A DNA stretch of 64,000 nt from Vibrio cortegadensis (GTDB lineage Bacteria; Pseudomonadota; Gammaproteobacteria; Enterobacterales; Vibrionaceae): NCBI RefSeq assembly GCF_024347395.1, contig NZ_AP025475.1, forward strand, positions 1 to 64,000, read 5' to 3'. Made by a program: the position numbers and the translations under genes. Under the pieces are notes generated by a model. It was given only the letters and a program-made list of their open reading frames with translations, was not told the origin of the DNA and searched no databases. Below, in pieces: positions 12,608 to 24,822 of the stretch (position 1 is its first letter; each line of letters opens with the position of its first letter).

Positions 12608-13228
12608 GGCCTACCTCTCGACGAACAATCAACCGAACCTGTTGCTGCATCGCACTAACAAGTTCTTTTTGGCATATCTGTTTTTATCAACGCTTTACTG
12701 TGCTTTTGAAACGCGTTCGTTATTTCATTAACAATTGGAACTTTACAAACCTTGCCATTGGATAACAGGCATCCTGGTCCGCTGCATGATATGCCAGCGT
12801 CCATTCTTCAATTTCTGCAAAATGCGTTTTCAAACTTATGTCGACCAACAACAATCGCAGTGTTTCCTGAATGCTCTCGCTTCTGGTAACGACCATTGCT
12901 GCCTCTTACCGACTGGCTAACCATGTAACGACCTTTCTTGCGTCGTATCTGTGTTCGAGCGGTATCAATAGAAATAGCTGGCACATCAAACCGACGAACA
13001 CGAACGTAAGCAACTGGCATTTTCCCGTTCGCTTTTTCAAGGGAAGCCCGTGGTCGAATAACTTTTTGCTTAATCCTTACGGCTTTAGCCGTATCTTTAA
13101 CTCGACCGAGAAATGGCACGGGTGGCGACGCGGTTAATAGCCATAGCACTCGCTTTTGGCACAGCACTTTTTTGTAACGCAGAAAGGTTATTAACCGCCT
13201 GCGTCAATTCTCGGTCTAAGTTATTCAT
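12606..13228 (-). pseudogene. Z: Minor tail protein Z-like
   Basis: Start ATG overlaps the FII stop (TTATGA). MNNLDRELTQAVNNL opens it. The middle (RIKQKVIRPRASLEKANGK, DVPAISIDTARTQIRRKKGR) and IVVGRHKFENAF follow the gpZ pattern, including the basic segment and the GR-F motif before the KNGRWH-like stretch. gpZ acts in tail completion and DNA positioning. Frameshifts occur near 13165, 12820 and further down. Confidence 0.7.
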
Positions 13229-13521
13229 AAGATCACCTGAATGTTCCCGCCGTCTGGGTATGGGCCGCTTGTGACTGTCAGTGTTCGTCCTGTGCTAACA
13301 AATTCAACCTTGTCACCCTTTCGAGGGCGAACTCCGTCGCTAGTCTTGAATGATAACTTGCGAACCAAGCCTGCCATGGCATCGAACTCATTTAACGACT
13401 CGTCATAAACAGCTTGAATTGCTTCACCACCATTTACTTTCACCATAACGCCAAATGCAGACCAAATCGTATCGTCTGCTTCAGCCATCGCTTGGTCGAA
13501 TTCATTATCAAACGTCGACAT
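13225..13521 (-). CDS. Head-tail attachment protein, gpFII-like
   Basis: 98 residues from MSTFDNEFDQ at 13521; the frame is open further upstream but this start fits the family. It carries FDQAMAEADDTIWSAFG and VKVNGGEAIQAVYDE, then RKGDKVEF and a C-terminal GPYPDGGNIQVIL strand, matching the small beta-fold of lambda FII, which caps the filled head and receives the tail. This piece appears intact in the damaged arm. It lies between FI and Z as in lambda. Confidence 0.7.
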   Translation of the reverse strand: MSTFDNEFDQAMAEADDTIWSAFGVMVKVNGGEAIQAVYDESLNEFDAMAGLVRKLSFKTSDGVRPRKGDKVEFVSTGRTLTVTSGPYPDGGNIQVIL

Positions 13522-13524
13522 CCT

Positions 13525-13931
13525 CAAACACCCTAAGTTCTCAGCGACAATAGAACGAGCACGTTCTTCAGGTAATGAATGGGATTTATCACCCTGCAGC
13601 ACCATTTTTTTCCAGCGAGAGTAATTTCAATATTCACGCCTTTAAAAAAGCTTGACCGTGCGGTTTTGCCCGTAGGTTCTGCTGCTTGCGTTTCCGCTTG
13701 CTGTGGTTCTGGCTGCGAAGCTTGCTGGTCTTGCTCTTGCGGCTTCTCATTAGATGACTCACACGGGTATCAGCATCGCCTTCATCCGGCAGTAGCGATT
13801 CCAAGCGAGCGATTTCTTTTTCAAGATCAGCATTGGTCTGGTCGCGGTTGACCTTGGCATACTCCACCCTGCTTCATCAAGCGCAGCTTCTAAAAATCAA
13901 GCTGAGCATTAAGTTCTGTTTTATTGGCCAT
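13525..13931 (-). pseudogene. DNA packaging protein, gpFI-like
   Basis: Starts MANKTELNAQLDF at 13931, then a frame slip leads to EYAKVNRDQTNADLEKEIARL, a helical N-terminus like lambda FI's TKEELALRVAEL. A Ser/Gln/Lys-rich linker and a C-terminal domain follow. Assigned mainly on position between capsid and FII, with weak similarity. FI stimulates terminase in lambda. Confidence 0.45.
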
Positions 13932-13941
13932 GTTGCTCTCC

Positions 13942-13975
13942 GAAAGTGATTGCGACCATGGTCGCAATCACTTTC
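13942..13975. promoter_or_regulatory. SopB-box-like palindrome (site 2), extended to 34 bp
   Basis: The core TGCGACCATGGTCGCA at 13951-13966 sits in a perfect 34-bp palindrome, with flanks GAAAGTGAT and ATCACTTTC. It lies between the capsid stop (13988) and the FI start (13931). The length could also give a terminator hairpin, but the identical core elsewhere argues for a protein-binding site. Confidence 0.6.
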
Positions 13976-13987
13976 TTTAGGTCAAAA

Positions 13988-15016
13988 TTAAATGCGTGCG
14001 TAACACGCTTCGTCGGCATCCATCCAGCATTACTGGAATCGGTGCTGATTGAGTCTGCAACCATTCCGCGCTTGGGTTTTAGTAAACCAGTTAGATGGGT
14101 AACGAGTCGCTTCTACAATGCCCATCGCATTGGCTTCAACATCTTGAATCGCACCATATGCAAAGTAGATTTCAACATCAGAAGAAGTCACCATCACGCC
14201 GTTGTCATCCACATAAAGTTGATCGACACCTGCATCATCTTCATACGCGCCCGTGTAAACAAAGAAGTCGAACTCACCAATTGAACCAACCCACTTAAAG
14301 TTGGCGTTATTCAATGCTGCAGTTTCAGCTTGTGAACGCGAACCGCGGCGAGTATCAATGCATCTTTCACACATGTGAAAGAACGGAATAAACGCCAGGC
14401 TGCACGGCCCATATAGACTTCATTCGCTACCAAGTTACAACGAGACGCCCAATCTTCGATGTCTTCCATAGGTTTTCACTGTCTTTCTCCAGTGCGCTCC
14501 ATTTGTCAGCACCGGACAAAGTAACGTTGTTCTCAGGGCTTCGGCCATAGTCGATATGGATGGCTTCAAAGCTTTCACCTTCCAACGTCACACCGCCAGT
14601 TTTGAGCACTTCACACAACATCCACTCTTCACGACGCTCAATGCTTTCATACTGCTCATTCAATAAGTCAGCACGAATAGCATTCAAGCGCTGCGCTGGC
14701 GACAGTTCACCCATAAGCGCTTCACCAGGCTGACGCTTTAGAAGACGATCAGAGGTTACGGTATCCGTTGGTTTCACATAAGCCAGTTCGACCGAAGTCA
14801 TCACGCCACCTTTTGCTTTTGTGGCTTACCGGAAATCATTGGTGAAACAAGCGGGGCTAACTTTCGACCTTTCTTAATCTTGTCGAATGCAATCGCTTTG
14901 GTCGGAAAAGTGATTTCGCCTTTAACTAAACGCTTGCGAAGTGCAGGCACATATTGAGGCGGCATTTGCTGCTTGAGTGCAATAAGCACTGCAGTCGTTA
15001 AAGCTGTTAATTTCAT
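13988..15016 (-). pseudogene. E: Major capsid protein, gpE-like (full-length but frameshifted copy)
   Basis: Gives the C-terminal part missing from the right-arm gene. Three frames join at about 14813 and 14470, where A5 runs of the right arm are A4 here. The C-terminal part includes ANFKWVGSIGEFDFFVYTG and DVEIYFAYGAIQD, as in lambda gpE, and ends DEACYARI. About 343 residues once repaired (lambda gpE 341). Confidence 0.75.
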
Positions 15017-15032
15017 GGATACTCCAGAAATG

Positions 15033-15057
15033 AAAAAGAGCCATAAAGGCTCTTTTA
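15033..15057. terminator. Terminator between D and E (left copy)
   Basis: AAAAGAGCC / GGCTCTTTT stem, mirror of 63397-63421. Confidence 0.6.
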
Positions 15058-15075
15058 TAGAAATGAAAGAGTTGG

Positions 15076-15417
15076 TTATGCTGGCGACTGAGTACTAATC
15101 GGCGTACCCGCAAACAAACCTGATTTCAGCTCGTCACCCATGCCTGCCGGATGATAACACGACAGCAGGGTCGATGCTAATCGCTTTGATAGCTGTGTGA
15201 GTTTTTTTGCGCCACTCGTAGCATCAACAGCAAAAGATGAAAGGAATTGAGCCTTTTTCGTTGCCGCGACAGCTGCTTTGTAATGACCGCTGGTTTCATC
15301 ATGTACCAGTGGAGTGTACTGAGCCACATCTTCACCAGATGCGATAATTACCGTCACATGCTCAATGTCAGTGTCACCTGTAATTACTTCGCTGTAATCT
15401 AAATTTTCGGTTGTCAT
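15076..15417 (-). pseudogene. Head decoration protein D (left copy)
   Basis: Mirror of 63037-63375. It opens and closes in the correct frame, but residues about 70-92 are out of frame between two compensating indels (15210 and 15150). Confidence 0.65.
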
Positions 15418-15421
15418 TATT

Positions 15422-16700
15422 TCACTCCCGTTGCTGCTTTAAAGTCAGCCAAGATTGCAGATGCTTGTACGTCAACAGAGCCTGTTTCCGCATTTTCTTC
15501 AACACCGTCTGCTGACAGATTTGGATGTTCTTCGGTACCCATTGCTTGAGCAAATGCATCAGAAGCAGGTTTTGCACTGAAGATGAAGCCGCCACGGTTG
15601 CTTTAGGAGCTACAGCAAGAATACCTTTTGCTTCATCAACACTCATGTTGGTATCATCAAAGCTAAATGGTTAGCTAACTCACCACGACCTTCCGCTTCC
15701 GCACAGCCCATAATGCCTTTAATGCGAGAACGTTCATCGGCTTGTTGAGATTGCTCAGACGCAGACTGAGCAGGTTCGGTTTCTGCAGGCGCTGTAGTGC
15801 TCGCTTGTTGCTCTGTTGCCTGCGAGTCGGCCTGCTTTTTTTTCTCTTTGTTCGGATCCATGACGTTTCCTAATGTGGTTTACTGATTTCGGTTTGTTAA
15901 CGTGCTCAATGAACTCGTTAAGGATGGTATTACTGCTGACAACTTCTTGTGCGAAGCCAATATCAACAACCTCTTGCCCTGTGTAGCATTCCGCCTCGGT
16001 ACTAAGTACATCACCAACGCTCATGCCTGTTCCTCGCGATACGGCAGAAGCGAAGCTGCCACGCGTCTTTTACAGTCAGCAAAATTTTGTCTTTACGGTA
16101 TTTGATAACGCTTCGTATGGGTTTCCGTCGACCTTATGCTTGCCATCAAAAGAAGGGTCATATTGATCCCATAATCATCCAGCATCTTCGACATATCAGC
16201 GTGAGCCACAACAACGCCTACCGAGCCCAAACCGCCGCTTTGAGTAACAAGACGACGTGAGCCCTGAGCGTGTAGCCATTGCCCTGCTGAGTAAGCCATA
16301 TCTTCAGATAGGGTCCATACTGGCTTAACCTTGCTGCATTGGTGAATCAAGTCGCCCGTATCAGGGCAACCGTAGACGCTACCGCCTCCGGTATGAAAAA
16401 GCAGGAATACACCCTTTACGTCCTTATCTTGCATAGCGAAAGCCACTTTTCGCTTGATAACGTCGTATCCGGTGTAGTTGCTGCTGCTCCACCGGGTTGT
16501 GAATCAATGCACCCTGAATACGGATAACCGCGATACCATTAACAACTTGATAGGGTTTCATTTTGGCGTCGTGTGAAATCCCTGTTGCCAATGCCAATTC
16601 CTGCATTGATAACTTGCTGGTATCTAACTGAGGCTTAAAACCACCAAAGGAACGAACTAAGCTGACTCGGCGCTAGCAAAACCGGACATTGGTTAAACTG
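15422..16700 (-). pseudogene. Head protease/scaffold C-Nu3 (left copy, frameshifted)
   Basis: Mirror of 61739-63037. Breaks lie near 15575, 15650, 15835, 15870, 16080, 16150, 16490 and 16650. The catalytic-serine segment (MAYSAGQW) is intact near 16290. Confidence 0.65.
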
Positions 16701-18299
16701 GCTGATTATTTGGTTCATTTTGCTCCCATTGTTGGCTGGTTCGTCCGGTTGCTCAGGAGCAAACTGCTCGGCCTGCAACCAACTTGGTCTTGGTAATCCT
16801 TTCTCTTCGCGAATCTTCATCTCACGCATTTGCTGTTCAAACACCTCGATGTAATCTTCGCCCATCTTGGCCAGCTCTTTCTGATAAGTAGAAAGACCGC
16901 TTTCGATAAGAAGAATGGACTCTTTAACTTCTTTAATACCATCAATCGACAGGCGGCCTGAGCCAATCCAATCCCACAACGGCAAAGTGCAGAACGTGCC
17001 TGCCAGAAATTCGTTCCTTTCGGAAGCCTGACAACACCTTTTGCAACAGCCTCTTCCAGCCATAGCGAAAAAATACGAGTAGCAAATCGCGAAGCAATGA
17101 ACTTGCGATCACCCATAAAAGTAACGCCAACTTTCATTCAAGGCTGCTCGAGCACTGGAGTAGTTAGAGTTTTGGAAGTTGTGAGTTAATTGCTCAACGG
17201 AAACACCAATACCAGATGAGATGTATTGAAGAATCGACATCTCCAACTGGCTATAACCATTATCAGCATTCGATGGTCGCTGTAGGTTTAAGCTTTCACC
17301 TGGCATTAAGTGAGACACTTTCGTGCCATTCATGCGAATGTTTGCGCCACGGTGGTATTTATTCACCGCGCCCATCCAGTTCCACATGTTCTTTTGTGTT
17401 TCTTCACCGCCAGTTATAAAGTTGAAAGCTTCGGTCGAATCTAATTCTGATTCAATCGTAGCTGCAAACATGGCGTTGACGATGGCGTTCTGCAGCTTGG
17501 TTTGCTGCAATTTATCCAGCATGTGCATCTGACTCATAACTGACATCAACGCGTTGGTACCGCGAGATTGCCCATCGTCTTTTGCATCAAATACGTGAAT
17601 AAACTTACTTCGGCCCCACCACGTTTCTTTGCTAACGTAGCGGTAATTGTTCGCGATCATGCCAAGTGGCATCATCGGATTAATATCAGCGACGTAATAC
17701 CCTGAGCCTGACCATGACGGCCATGCTTAATCCCGCCACGAATATCTGAATCCATCAGCGTGACATTGCCCGGGTTTCGCACTCGCTTTGGCGATATCAT
17801 TTTAATAGAGGTGGAATAACCTGCGTGTCGGTCTGGTATCCACTCCGCTGCAGCCATTACGTCGCCATAATTAAAATGCTGACAAATACCTGCTCGGACT
17901 AACATGGTGAAAGTCCGCTTTCGCTCTGCATCAATGTAACAACGGTCATCCTCGGCATATTCCAGCCAAGCCGCCTCTACATCGGTTTTTAAGTCCATGA
18001 ACTCATCTTCAGTCCAACCCAATCGACGCCACATTGGCTGCCAATTAAGTTTGAAGATATGACCAACAATGTTATCCAGGTGCAGACGCATACCGCCTGC
18101 TGCATAACCATGGTTACGAACTAAATCGTCTGAGCGAGCGTTGCTTAAATCAAGGGCTTGGCAACAGGGCTGCATCTTCCGTCATTAACGGTGGCGTCCA
18201 CTCTGCCAATTGACCGCCAAACCCCGCATTTCCACCTTCGTAACCTGCCATTTGCCGAGCTGGCATTCCAGACGGATGCAGAATTTGTACGTCTTTCAT
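16700..18299 (-). pseudogene. Portal protein B (left copy, frameshifted)
   Basis: Mirror of 60160-61764, in four pieces broken near 16980, 17110, 17690 and 18160. Confidence 0.65.
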
Positions 18300-18499
18300 T
18301 AAATCACTCCCGCTGGGCCTCGACGCCTGCTTTGTCCTGCAATACTTTCCAGCCGCTGAATTTCACTAAGCAGGCTTTGCTTATCTGCCGGACTGTATTC
18401 AACCCGACGACCATCTTTTTGAATGACGCGAGCTGACTTACCCATCAATAGATTTTGATAAGCCAACCGCATTTGATCTAACCGTTGCTGATCTGTCAT
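18299..18499 (-). CDS. Head-tail joining protein W (left copy, intact)
   Basis: Identical at protein level to 59960-60160. One of the few intact genes in this arm. Confidence 0.75.
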   Translation of the reverse strand: MTDQQRLDQMRLAYQNLLMGKSARVIQKDGRRVEYSPADKQSLLSEIQRLESIAGQSRRRGPAGVI

Positions 18500-18502
18500 G
18501 TA

Positions 18503-20475
18503 TTACCCCGATGCGGCACCTAGTGCCTCAATATCTATTTCGTCTTTACTGGATGATTGAGGTTCGCTGAGTTCGGATAAATTAATACCGAACCGGCTAG
18601 TTGATATTCTGAGAGCAGCGGGGGCATAAACCAGGCAATCTAATGCCTCGTTTCGTCTACCTTCGTTATCCCACCTCAGAACTCGCTTGCCATTCACCAA
18701 CTTTTCAACCAGTCGCTCTGATGCGAGTTGCTGGCACACCACCTCATCACAAACTTCATCATTCAACGGGAGGTGCATAACCCCATCCATTGGTTGATCT
18801 TTGGCTTGTGGTGACTTCTCCATCTGCAAATACAGCAAGTCTTTCGCGGTATCAGTACCGATTTCAGTGTGATAAACGCCGTTCTTATTGCGCTTGAGTG
18901 GAAATGAGGCGATTTGCTTGCCGTAAGTACTGGCACCTTTAATTGGTATGACACGGAATAGACCGTGCTTTTTACTGCGTTTGTTGACGATATCAGGGTC
19001 AATACCACCCGTATCCCAACACCAACGAGCCACGGTCATTTCAGCGCCGTTGGCTTTTTGTAGGTTTGATTGATAACTTTATCGACCATTTCCAAGGTGC
19101 TTTCTTTGTCGTAATCACCCATGCAAATGGTTTTGTTGATCAGCCATTTTTCATCATTTTGGCCCCAACCCCACGTGTAGCATTCGTATCGGTTTCGCTG
19201 GCTATCAATACCGCCAGTTAAGTAAACCGCCCCATCAGGTACCGGAGCGTTGTAAACTTCTCGGCGCTCTTTAAGCACTTCAAAATCTAACTTCTCACCG
19301 TTCTTATCTTCATAATCCTGACCAAGAACCGTGTTAATAAATGTCCGTTCGTTTTCAGGCTTGCCTCTGGCTCGAAGCCATTCATCGACAATTTCACCCC
19401 AACCATCAAGGTTGAGTGAGTAAATAGCATTGATTTCAATGCCAACGTTCCGTGGTGGTTGAGTTCTGAACCCATTCTCAGAGAAGAAATGGATCCCGTC
19501 TTTTGTCCATGTGAAGTCCTCTGCCATCCATCGTCCTTCCTGCTCCATTTTGGTCAGGTCGGAGTAATGGAAAGACTCGCCACAGTCGTTCACGTTGCTG
19601 CACTTGTAATGCGCCGTTCTGGCTTTCTTTTCAATAGTTTCTTGAGTGTCGTCCCACAGTAGGCCGTACTCTTTTATCTCACCGTCGCGTTCTCCAAACT
19701 CCAGCACCTGCTCAGTACCGCAATGAGGGCATGGCAAGTAGAAACGGAATGTAAGATCACAATCTTCAAGGATGTTCGAGATATGCGAGTGACCAACAAC
19801 CGTTGGCGTTGTACCAAATATGGCTTTTGGAAAGCTGGCCCCTTTCAAACGCTTTAATGCAAAAAGCTTGATAGGGTTACCTTCGCCTTTCCACCTTTGC
19901 CAACTTCAAGTGGCCAGGCGTTAACCTCATCACCGACCACGACTTGTTTGGTTAGTCGTCGGAAGTTACCTGGTGATGTGGCGCCTCGAAAGTCTAGGAT
20001 TGAACCAATCATGACTTTCTTTGAAACTTTGTTGTGCTCGCTCTTTACGTTCCAGTCGGGGAAAACTCGCTGAATAACGGGCATCTCTGCAATAGCAGGA
20101 TCAACTTCATCAACCACAAAGGCATCAGATTCATCGTCGACTGGCTGGTAAATAACAGCACTGCGTTTTTGTGCTCTGCTAAGTAAAACAAAGCGGCTAC
20201 AACCATTTTGTGTAACCGAGACGTGCGGACTTTTTACAGCCAACAAACGAATACTGTCGTTTGTCATCATGTTAAAACGCCGCCACCTGCAGTGGTTGCG
20301 TTACCCAAGCACCTGCTATTTGAGAGCTACCCTCTGGTAGTCTGAAATATTTGTCCGACCATTCAACTCCGGTTAACGGTATCGTCGCCTTCAATGGATT
20401 CAAGGCTCGCGAAACCGCTCTCGATATCGCTATCTTCGTATGCTGAGAGATCTGGTTTAACGTCTGCAAGCTCAT
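18503..20475 (-). pseudogene. Terminase large subunit (left copy, frameshifted)
   Basis: Mirror of 57983-59956. Breaks near 19040, 19850, 19890, 20200 and 20275. One substitution in the last piece changes VYALAAL to VYAPAAL. Confidence 0.65.
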
Positions 20476-20945
20476 TCAATGCCATAGCCAATTCTCGCTT
20501 AAGTACCTCGATTTGCTCTGGCGGCATATCCGGCCATGCCATCTTCAACTTCGGTAGCCACGAATCCACTCGGGTTCGCAACGCAATCGCAACCATTGAA
20601 ATGGTGTCTGTGATGATTGAGATAGGAGCATATTGTTTTCGAGTACCAGGCGCTTTGTTCGGTTGAGTAATATGCGTTCTTCACGCTCATCATTCTTGAG
20701 CTGTTGTTCGCGCTGTTTTCCGATTCTTCGGTAGGTGTTTCCGGTTCTTCTTCAGTCGGTTTTCGACTGACTTATAACTGATGTAGGAGTGAATGCACTC
20801 CATAGGATCGATACCGTCTCGACCCTTTGCTTTCGGCAGTACGCCTTGGTTTTGCAGGTTTCTGACTTGGCGATCTGAAATGCCAAGTAGGTCACCGATT
20901 TGCTTCTGGCCAAACTTGATATTCGGATTAAAAGCTGCTCTTTCA
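20363..20945 (-). pseudogene. Terminase small subunit (left copy, frameshifted)
   Basis: Mirror of 57508-58095. The N-terminal DNA-binding segment and the C-terminal half are readable, with breaks near 20640, 20760 and 20930. Confidence 0.6.
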
Positions 20946-20997
20946 TGCGGAAACCGGAAACCCTGAAAAACGAAAAAATTTAAAAGTGAGAGGTTTT

Positions 20998-21013
20998 CTG
21001 CGAGGTCATGCCC
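20998..21013. other. cos-like site (left copy)
   Basis: Reverse complement of the GGGGCATGACCTCGC cos-like sequence at 57439-57453, conserved unchanged. Confidence 0.45.
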
Positions 21014-21045
21014 CGTGGGGTTCCAGATACGCCGGAAGGACCCAT

Positions 21046-21061
21046 TGCGACCGCGGTCGCA
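21046..21061. promoter_or_regulatory. SopB-box-like palindrome (left copy of site 4)
   Basis: TGCGACCGCGGTCGCA, mirror of 57391-57406. Confidence 0.55.
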
Positions 21062-21528
21062 TTAGACAGGCTTAGGTGTCTGAGAAAGAACACGAAAGAT
21101 GATCGTCAACGCAGCTGCAGTAGCGTTCAGCCCTGCATACACTGGCATACCCATGCACCTCAATCAATGGGAGCAGAGAAGCCAGCAGGTTCATAGCCAC
21201 GACGGCCAGTGCCCATTGGATACTCCACAGCTTTCCTGACTCTTTCCAGTTATCAATTAGTTTCATGGCCACTACCTTTTATCTCTTTGGTTAGTTTGAT
21301 TGGGAACATAGGATCCAGCTCTGGATTGATGGATGTGGCTGCAATGCAGTAAACCGCAAACAATCCTTCAAAGAAGTCCAGCAACCACCACTCAGGCCAC
21401 CCATTGCGAACGCAGACAGCGTTGGTCTGTTCATTGAAGTAGATAGGCACCACACCAAATAGAAAGGCGTAATGTGTGTAGTCTTCTTCTATCTGCTGCT
21501 TAGTCAGTCTGTGCTTGAACATTGCCAT
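21062..21528 (-). pseudogene. Two small genes before cos (left copies)
   Basis: The 90-residue gene (21253-21528) is open but has an extra Trp (PEWWLLDF) from one inserted codon. The two-TM gene (about 21062-21266) is frameshifted near 21150. Mirrors of 56925-57197 and 57184-57390. Confidence 0.5.
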
Positions 21529-21808
21529 CGGTCACTTCCTTTGATGCTTGAATAGCTAAACAAATGGACTCTTCAAGGCGCTGCTTTGCTAACTCCATCT
21601 TTGTTGGGTTAGCGGTTGGCTGATTGCTCATCAATCGCTCTAAAGCCCTGCCCTTGTGTATTCAGAATTGCTTCAAACATAGCTACCTCGTTGCGCCGAT
21701 TGGATACATGCAATCCAATGCACCACCCACATATCTATCGACTTTTTCCTTGAGTTGGTTCGGGTTTGTCAGAGTCCGGTGGATTGTCCAGGCTCTGACT
21801 GTCATGAG
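21510..21808 (-). pseudogene. 59- and 40-residue genes (left copies, damaged)
   Basis: Mirrors of 56774-56953 and 56649-56771. The 59-residue gene is frameshifted around 21650. The 40-residue frame is readable through NPNQLKEKVDRYVGG. Confidence 0.4.
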
Positions 21809-21951
21809 ATTGGTTTCCGTAACGAATGCATAGTCTGCCCGTTCAGTTATCGTTACCTGTCCACGTGGAAGTTAATCACTACATGGTGACACCCTCGGTT
21901 GTTCATACTCATTTCAGGTTATTCCTAAAGAGGCTCGTAAACCCACTTAGA

Positions 21952-21982
21952 AATAAAGCCAGCACATGGCTGGCTTTAGAGT
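21952..21982. terminator. Terminator after lysis genes (left copy)
   Basis: AAAGCCAGC / GCTGGCTTT stem, mirror of 56477-56504. Confidence 0.55.
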
Positions 21983-22021
21983 AAGCAATGGATATAAGGA
22001 ATGTGCTCGCGCTAATCGACG

Positions 22022-22300
22022 CTACTTGTCGGCCTGCTTATCCTGGTACCACTGTTTGATCTTGTCGGGCTTTTGCCCACACTTCTCTAACGCACCCTTC
22101 CAAATCAGGTCACGTTCAACAGCTTCATCCCTTGTCAGGGGCGGGCCATCGAAAGGAATATCACAAGGTGTTAGGAAAGCCGCAGGTGGAAGAACTACCA
22201 CATCACGAGTCTGCGTCACCACTTGGAGATCGGTAGTGCTGCCACATGCTGTCAATAACATCGGCAGGCAAACGCTTAGAGCCACAATCATCTTCTTCAT
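22022..22300 (-). CDS. Rz1 o-spanin (left copy, intact)
   Basis: Same protein as 56154-56432, with the LTAC lipobox preserved. Confidence 0.75.
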   Translation of the reverse strand: MKKMIVALSVCLPMLLTACGSTTDLQVVTQTRDVVVLPPAAFLTPCDIPFDGPPLTRDEAVERDLIWKGALEKCGQKPDKIKQWYQDKQADK

Positions 22301-22607
22301 TCTGCAGTAGTCCTTTTAGTTCACCGACGGCTTGATTCACTGTTGCGTCCACGGTCGCATTGTAAGTTTTCATGTAATCAACGGCTTTACGCTCATCGTC
22401 AAGGTGCTGAGTGAGCGTATTAATCGTTGAATTCAAATCGGTATTGACCTGAGTAACGGTTGCAATGGATAGCTTGGCTGTTGCAAGTTCAGCCTGTTTG
22501 GTTGCAATGGTTGAGTCTTTCGATTCAATCTGTTGCTCCAAATAGTCAACACGCAAAGAAAAGAAACCAATCACCAACCCAAGCACCACAATAAAAATGC
22601 CGTTCAT
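22203..22607 (-). CDS. Rz i-spanin (left copy, intact)
   Basis: Same protein as 55847-56251. Confidence 0.75.
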   Translation of the reverse strand: MNGIFIVVLGLVIGFFSLRVDYLEQQIESKDSTIATKQAELATAKLSIATVTQVNTDLNSTINTLTQHLDDERKAVDYMKTYNATVDATVNQAVGELKGLLQNEEDDCGSKRLPADVIDSMWQHYRSPSGDADS

Positions 22608-22608
22608 C

Positions 22609-23132
22609 TTAGTTAGCAAAACAGAGCTCCGTTTCTTTCTGTCGCCGCTTAACTAGGCCTGGTAACTTCTTACCAGCCCCATACACCCAAAACGAAAGCT
22701 CGTTACAAGCTTTGGAGTAGTTACCTTGGCGAATGTGTTTATAAATGCGTGTCTCGCTGCCATCAGGGTTATGTCTGAATCGCGTACAGCCTGTGTTGAA
22801 TATGAATGATGTGAAAGCATCAATTTGCCCTTGGCTCATCGGAGCATCACCCATCGAAGCAACGAGACATTTTTCTGAGGATTTGATGTTTTAACCCAAT
22901 CCTCTGCGACTTGAATTTCAGTAACCGGCTTATCATCTACGCCATGAGTATTCCCCACACCGTTAGTGATTAAGCCGGACGGGCAAACATAAGGATCCAG
23001 TCGGCATCCCTCTGCATTGCCTATGATCTCCAAGGCTTGTTGTGAAACCATCAGGTCGCTTTGAACAACCCCTCCGGTGATAAGAGCAATGATGGCCATG
23101 ACAGAACAAACAATCTTGTTTTTAGCCTTCAT
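22609..23132 (-). pseudogene. SAR endolysin (left copy, frameshifted)
   Basis: Mirror of 55321-55845. A single break near 22890 (VKTSNPQKN in place of VKNIKSSEK) splits it in two. Confidence 0.65.
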
Positions 23133-23410
23133 TACCGATCGTCCTCTTCAAGAAGTGTTTCTAGCGGTACTCCGCTCGCCACTTTGGACTTGAGCACTTC
23201 ATGATTTTTATGCTTATAAACCCAAGTGAGGATGAAAGAAGCTAGACCCAAGAACAGGCCTCAATCACACCCCACTCACTGACTGAAAATGCACCGAGAA
23301 CAGTCACCCAACCTGCAAAGAACTGGGTAACCTTCTCACCTTTCGCAATAAAAAAGCGGCGACAACTCCAGCTAGAGCAGTCAGCCATAGTTGTTTTTTT
23401 CTCTAGCATT
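23132..23410 (-). pseudogene. Holin (left copy, frameshifted)
   Basis: Mirror of 55043-55321, with shortened runs near 23260 and 23355. Confidence 0.55.
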
Positions 23411-23432
23411 AGGAGCCTCACGCTTTTGCGTT

Positions 23433-24478
23433 TTACAACTGGTTAAATGAATCAACCGTCGACAAATAAGTGCCTTCTTCCATCTCAATACCAATAAAAC
23501 GGCGGTTTAACTTCACACACGCTTTACCCGTAGAGCCGGAACCCATAAAAGCATCAAGCACAACATCACCTTCACGACTGCTGGCGGTGAGAATGTGCTC
23601 CAGCATTTCCGCTGGCTTTTCGCATGGATGTTTACCTGGGTAATACGCGACAGGAGTAAATGTCAAACATCGGTATAAGGCACGTCACTGGTGACGCTGA
23701 ATGGACGACGCAAGCTTTCATACTCAGCTTTAAGATCGTCATACTGACGAGTTAACGACTGATAGTCCGCATTAAGTGCATCGTACTCTTTGGTTAGTTC
23801 TTCATGAGAGCGTTCAAGCTTTCCAGCATGTTCAGCAAACAGTGCTTGCAGCTTTTCATATTGTTCTCGATTAGGAAGTTGCCACTGACTGGCACTAAAC
23901 CAATGTGAACACATCTGTGTGCCAGTAGCTTTGTTGATCTCTTTGGCTGAAATGCCAAGCGTCTCACGGGCTTGTTTGAAATATTGAATCAGAGGCTCAA
24001 ATACCTCTTTCTTTAATTCAGAACACTTCTTCGCATAACCAGCCACGCCTTTAGCATGACCTTCCGAACCGTAGTGTTCAGCGAACAGTACACGCTCAGT
24101 AGCAGGGAAGAAGGACCGTAAATCAGCTTTTCTCATTCTGCGCCATGGGCCGTTTGGCTTAGCCCAAATGATATGGTTCAACACATTAAAGCGTTGCCTC
24201 ATAAGCAATTCAGTATCTGCTGAGAGCTTGTGGCCACAAAACAAGTAAATACTGCCTGATGGTTTTAGCACTCGCCAAAACTCAAGCATGATCTCGTCTA
24301 ACCACGCCAAGAACGTTTCTACATCAGGCCACTGATTATCCCAAGCGTTTTTCTTTACTTGGAAATAAGGTGGATCAGTTAAAACAAGGTCGACGCTGTT
24401 ATCTGGTAAGGTTTTAAGATAAGACAGGCAATCTGCATTAAACAGCTGCACCGTGTTATTTAAGAAGGAATGGTTCAA
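23433..24478 (-). pseudogene. DNA methyltransferase (left copy, one frameshift)
   Basis: Mirror of 53973-55019. A one-base loss near 23667 separates the last 77 residues, which carry the FMGSGST motif. Confidence 0.7.
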
Positions 24479-24493
24479 TAGTGCCTCCGAGCT

Positions 24494-24619
24494 TAGGCGC
24501 TCTTGGCACTCTCCTTAATCAAAGTTTTGCACCGCTTGCATTTAATCGAAACAGTGCCAATAAATTCACATAATTTCGCGCCGCACTTAGGGCAACGCAG
24601 TTCTATTAGTTTTGTCATA
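24494..24619 (-). CDS. Com-like regulator (left copy, intact)
   Basis: Same 41-residue four-cysteine protein as 53833-53958. The downstream hairpin over the methylase start is also conserved (24477-24511). Confidence 0.6.
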
Positions 24620-24822
24620 TAGTCTCACTTTCGTGTAGACTCCAACCGCTTTGCAAAGCTGGATGGGCCTTGGTTTGGCTTATGACTAGCGTAATAGGTC
24701 AGATGGCTGTGAGGTGTTCCCGCACTTCACAGTCGCCCATTTCATTGCCGTAGAAGATGCACAGCTCCCTCTCTGCAAAAGCAGGTCTCAGGTACTCAAG
24801 GCTGCGCCCAAATGCGAAAAAA

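Noticed and set aside
22022..22310. Plus-strand 114-codon open frame (and its mirror at 56144-56488)
   Set aside because: Lies opposite Rz/Rz1 coding sequence; no start signal.
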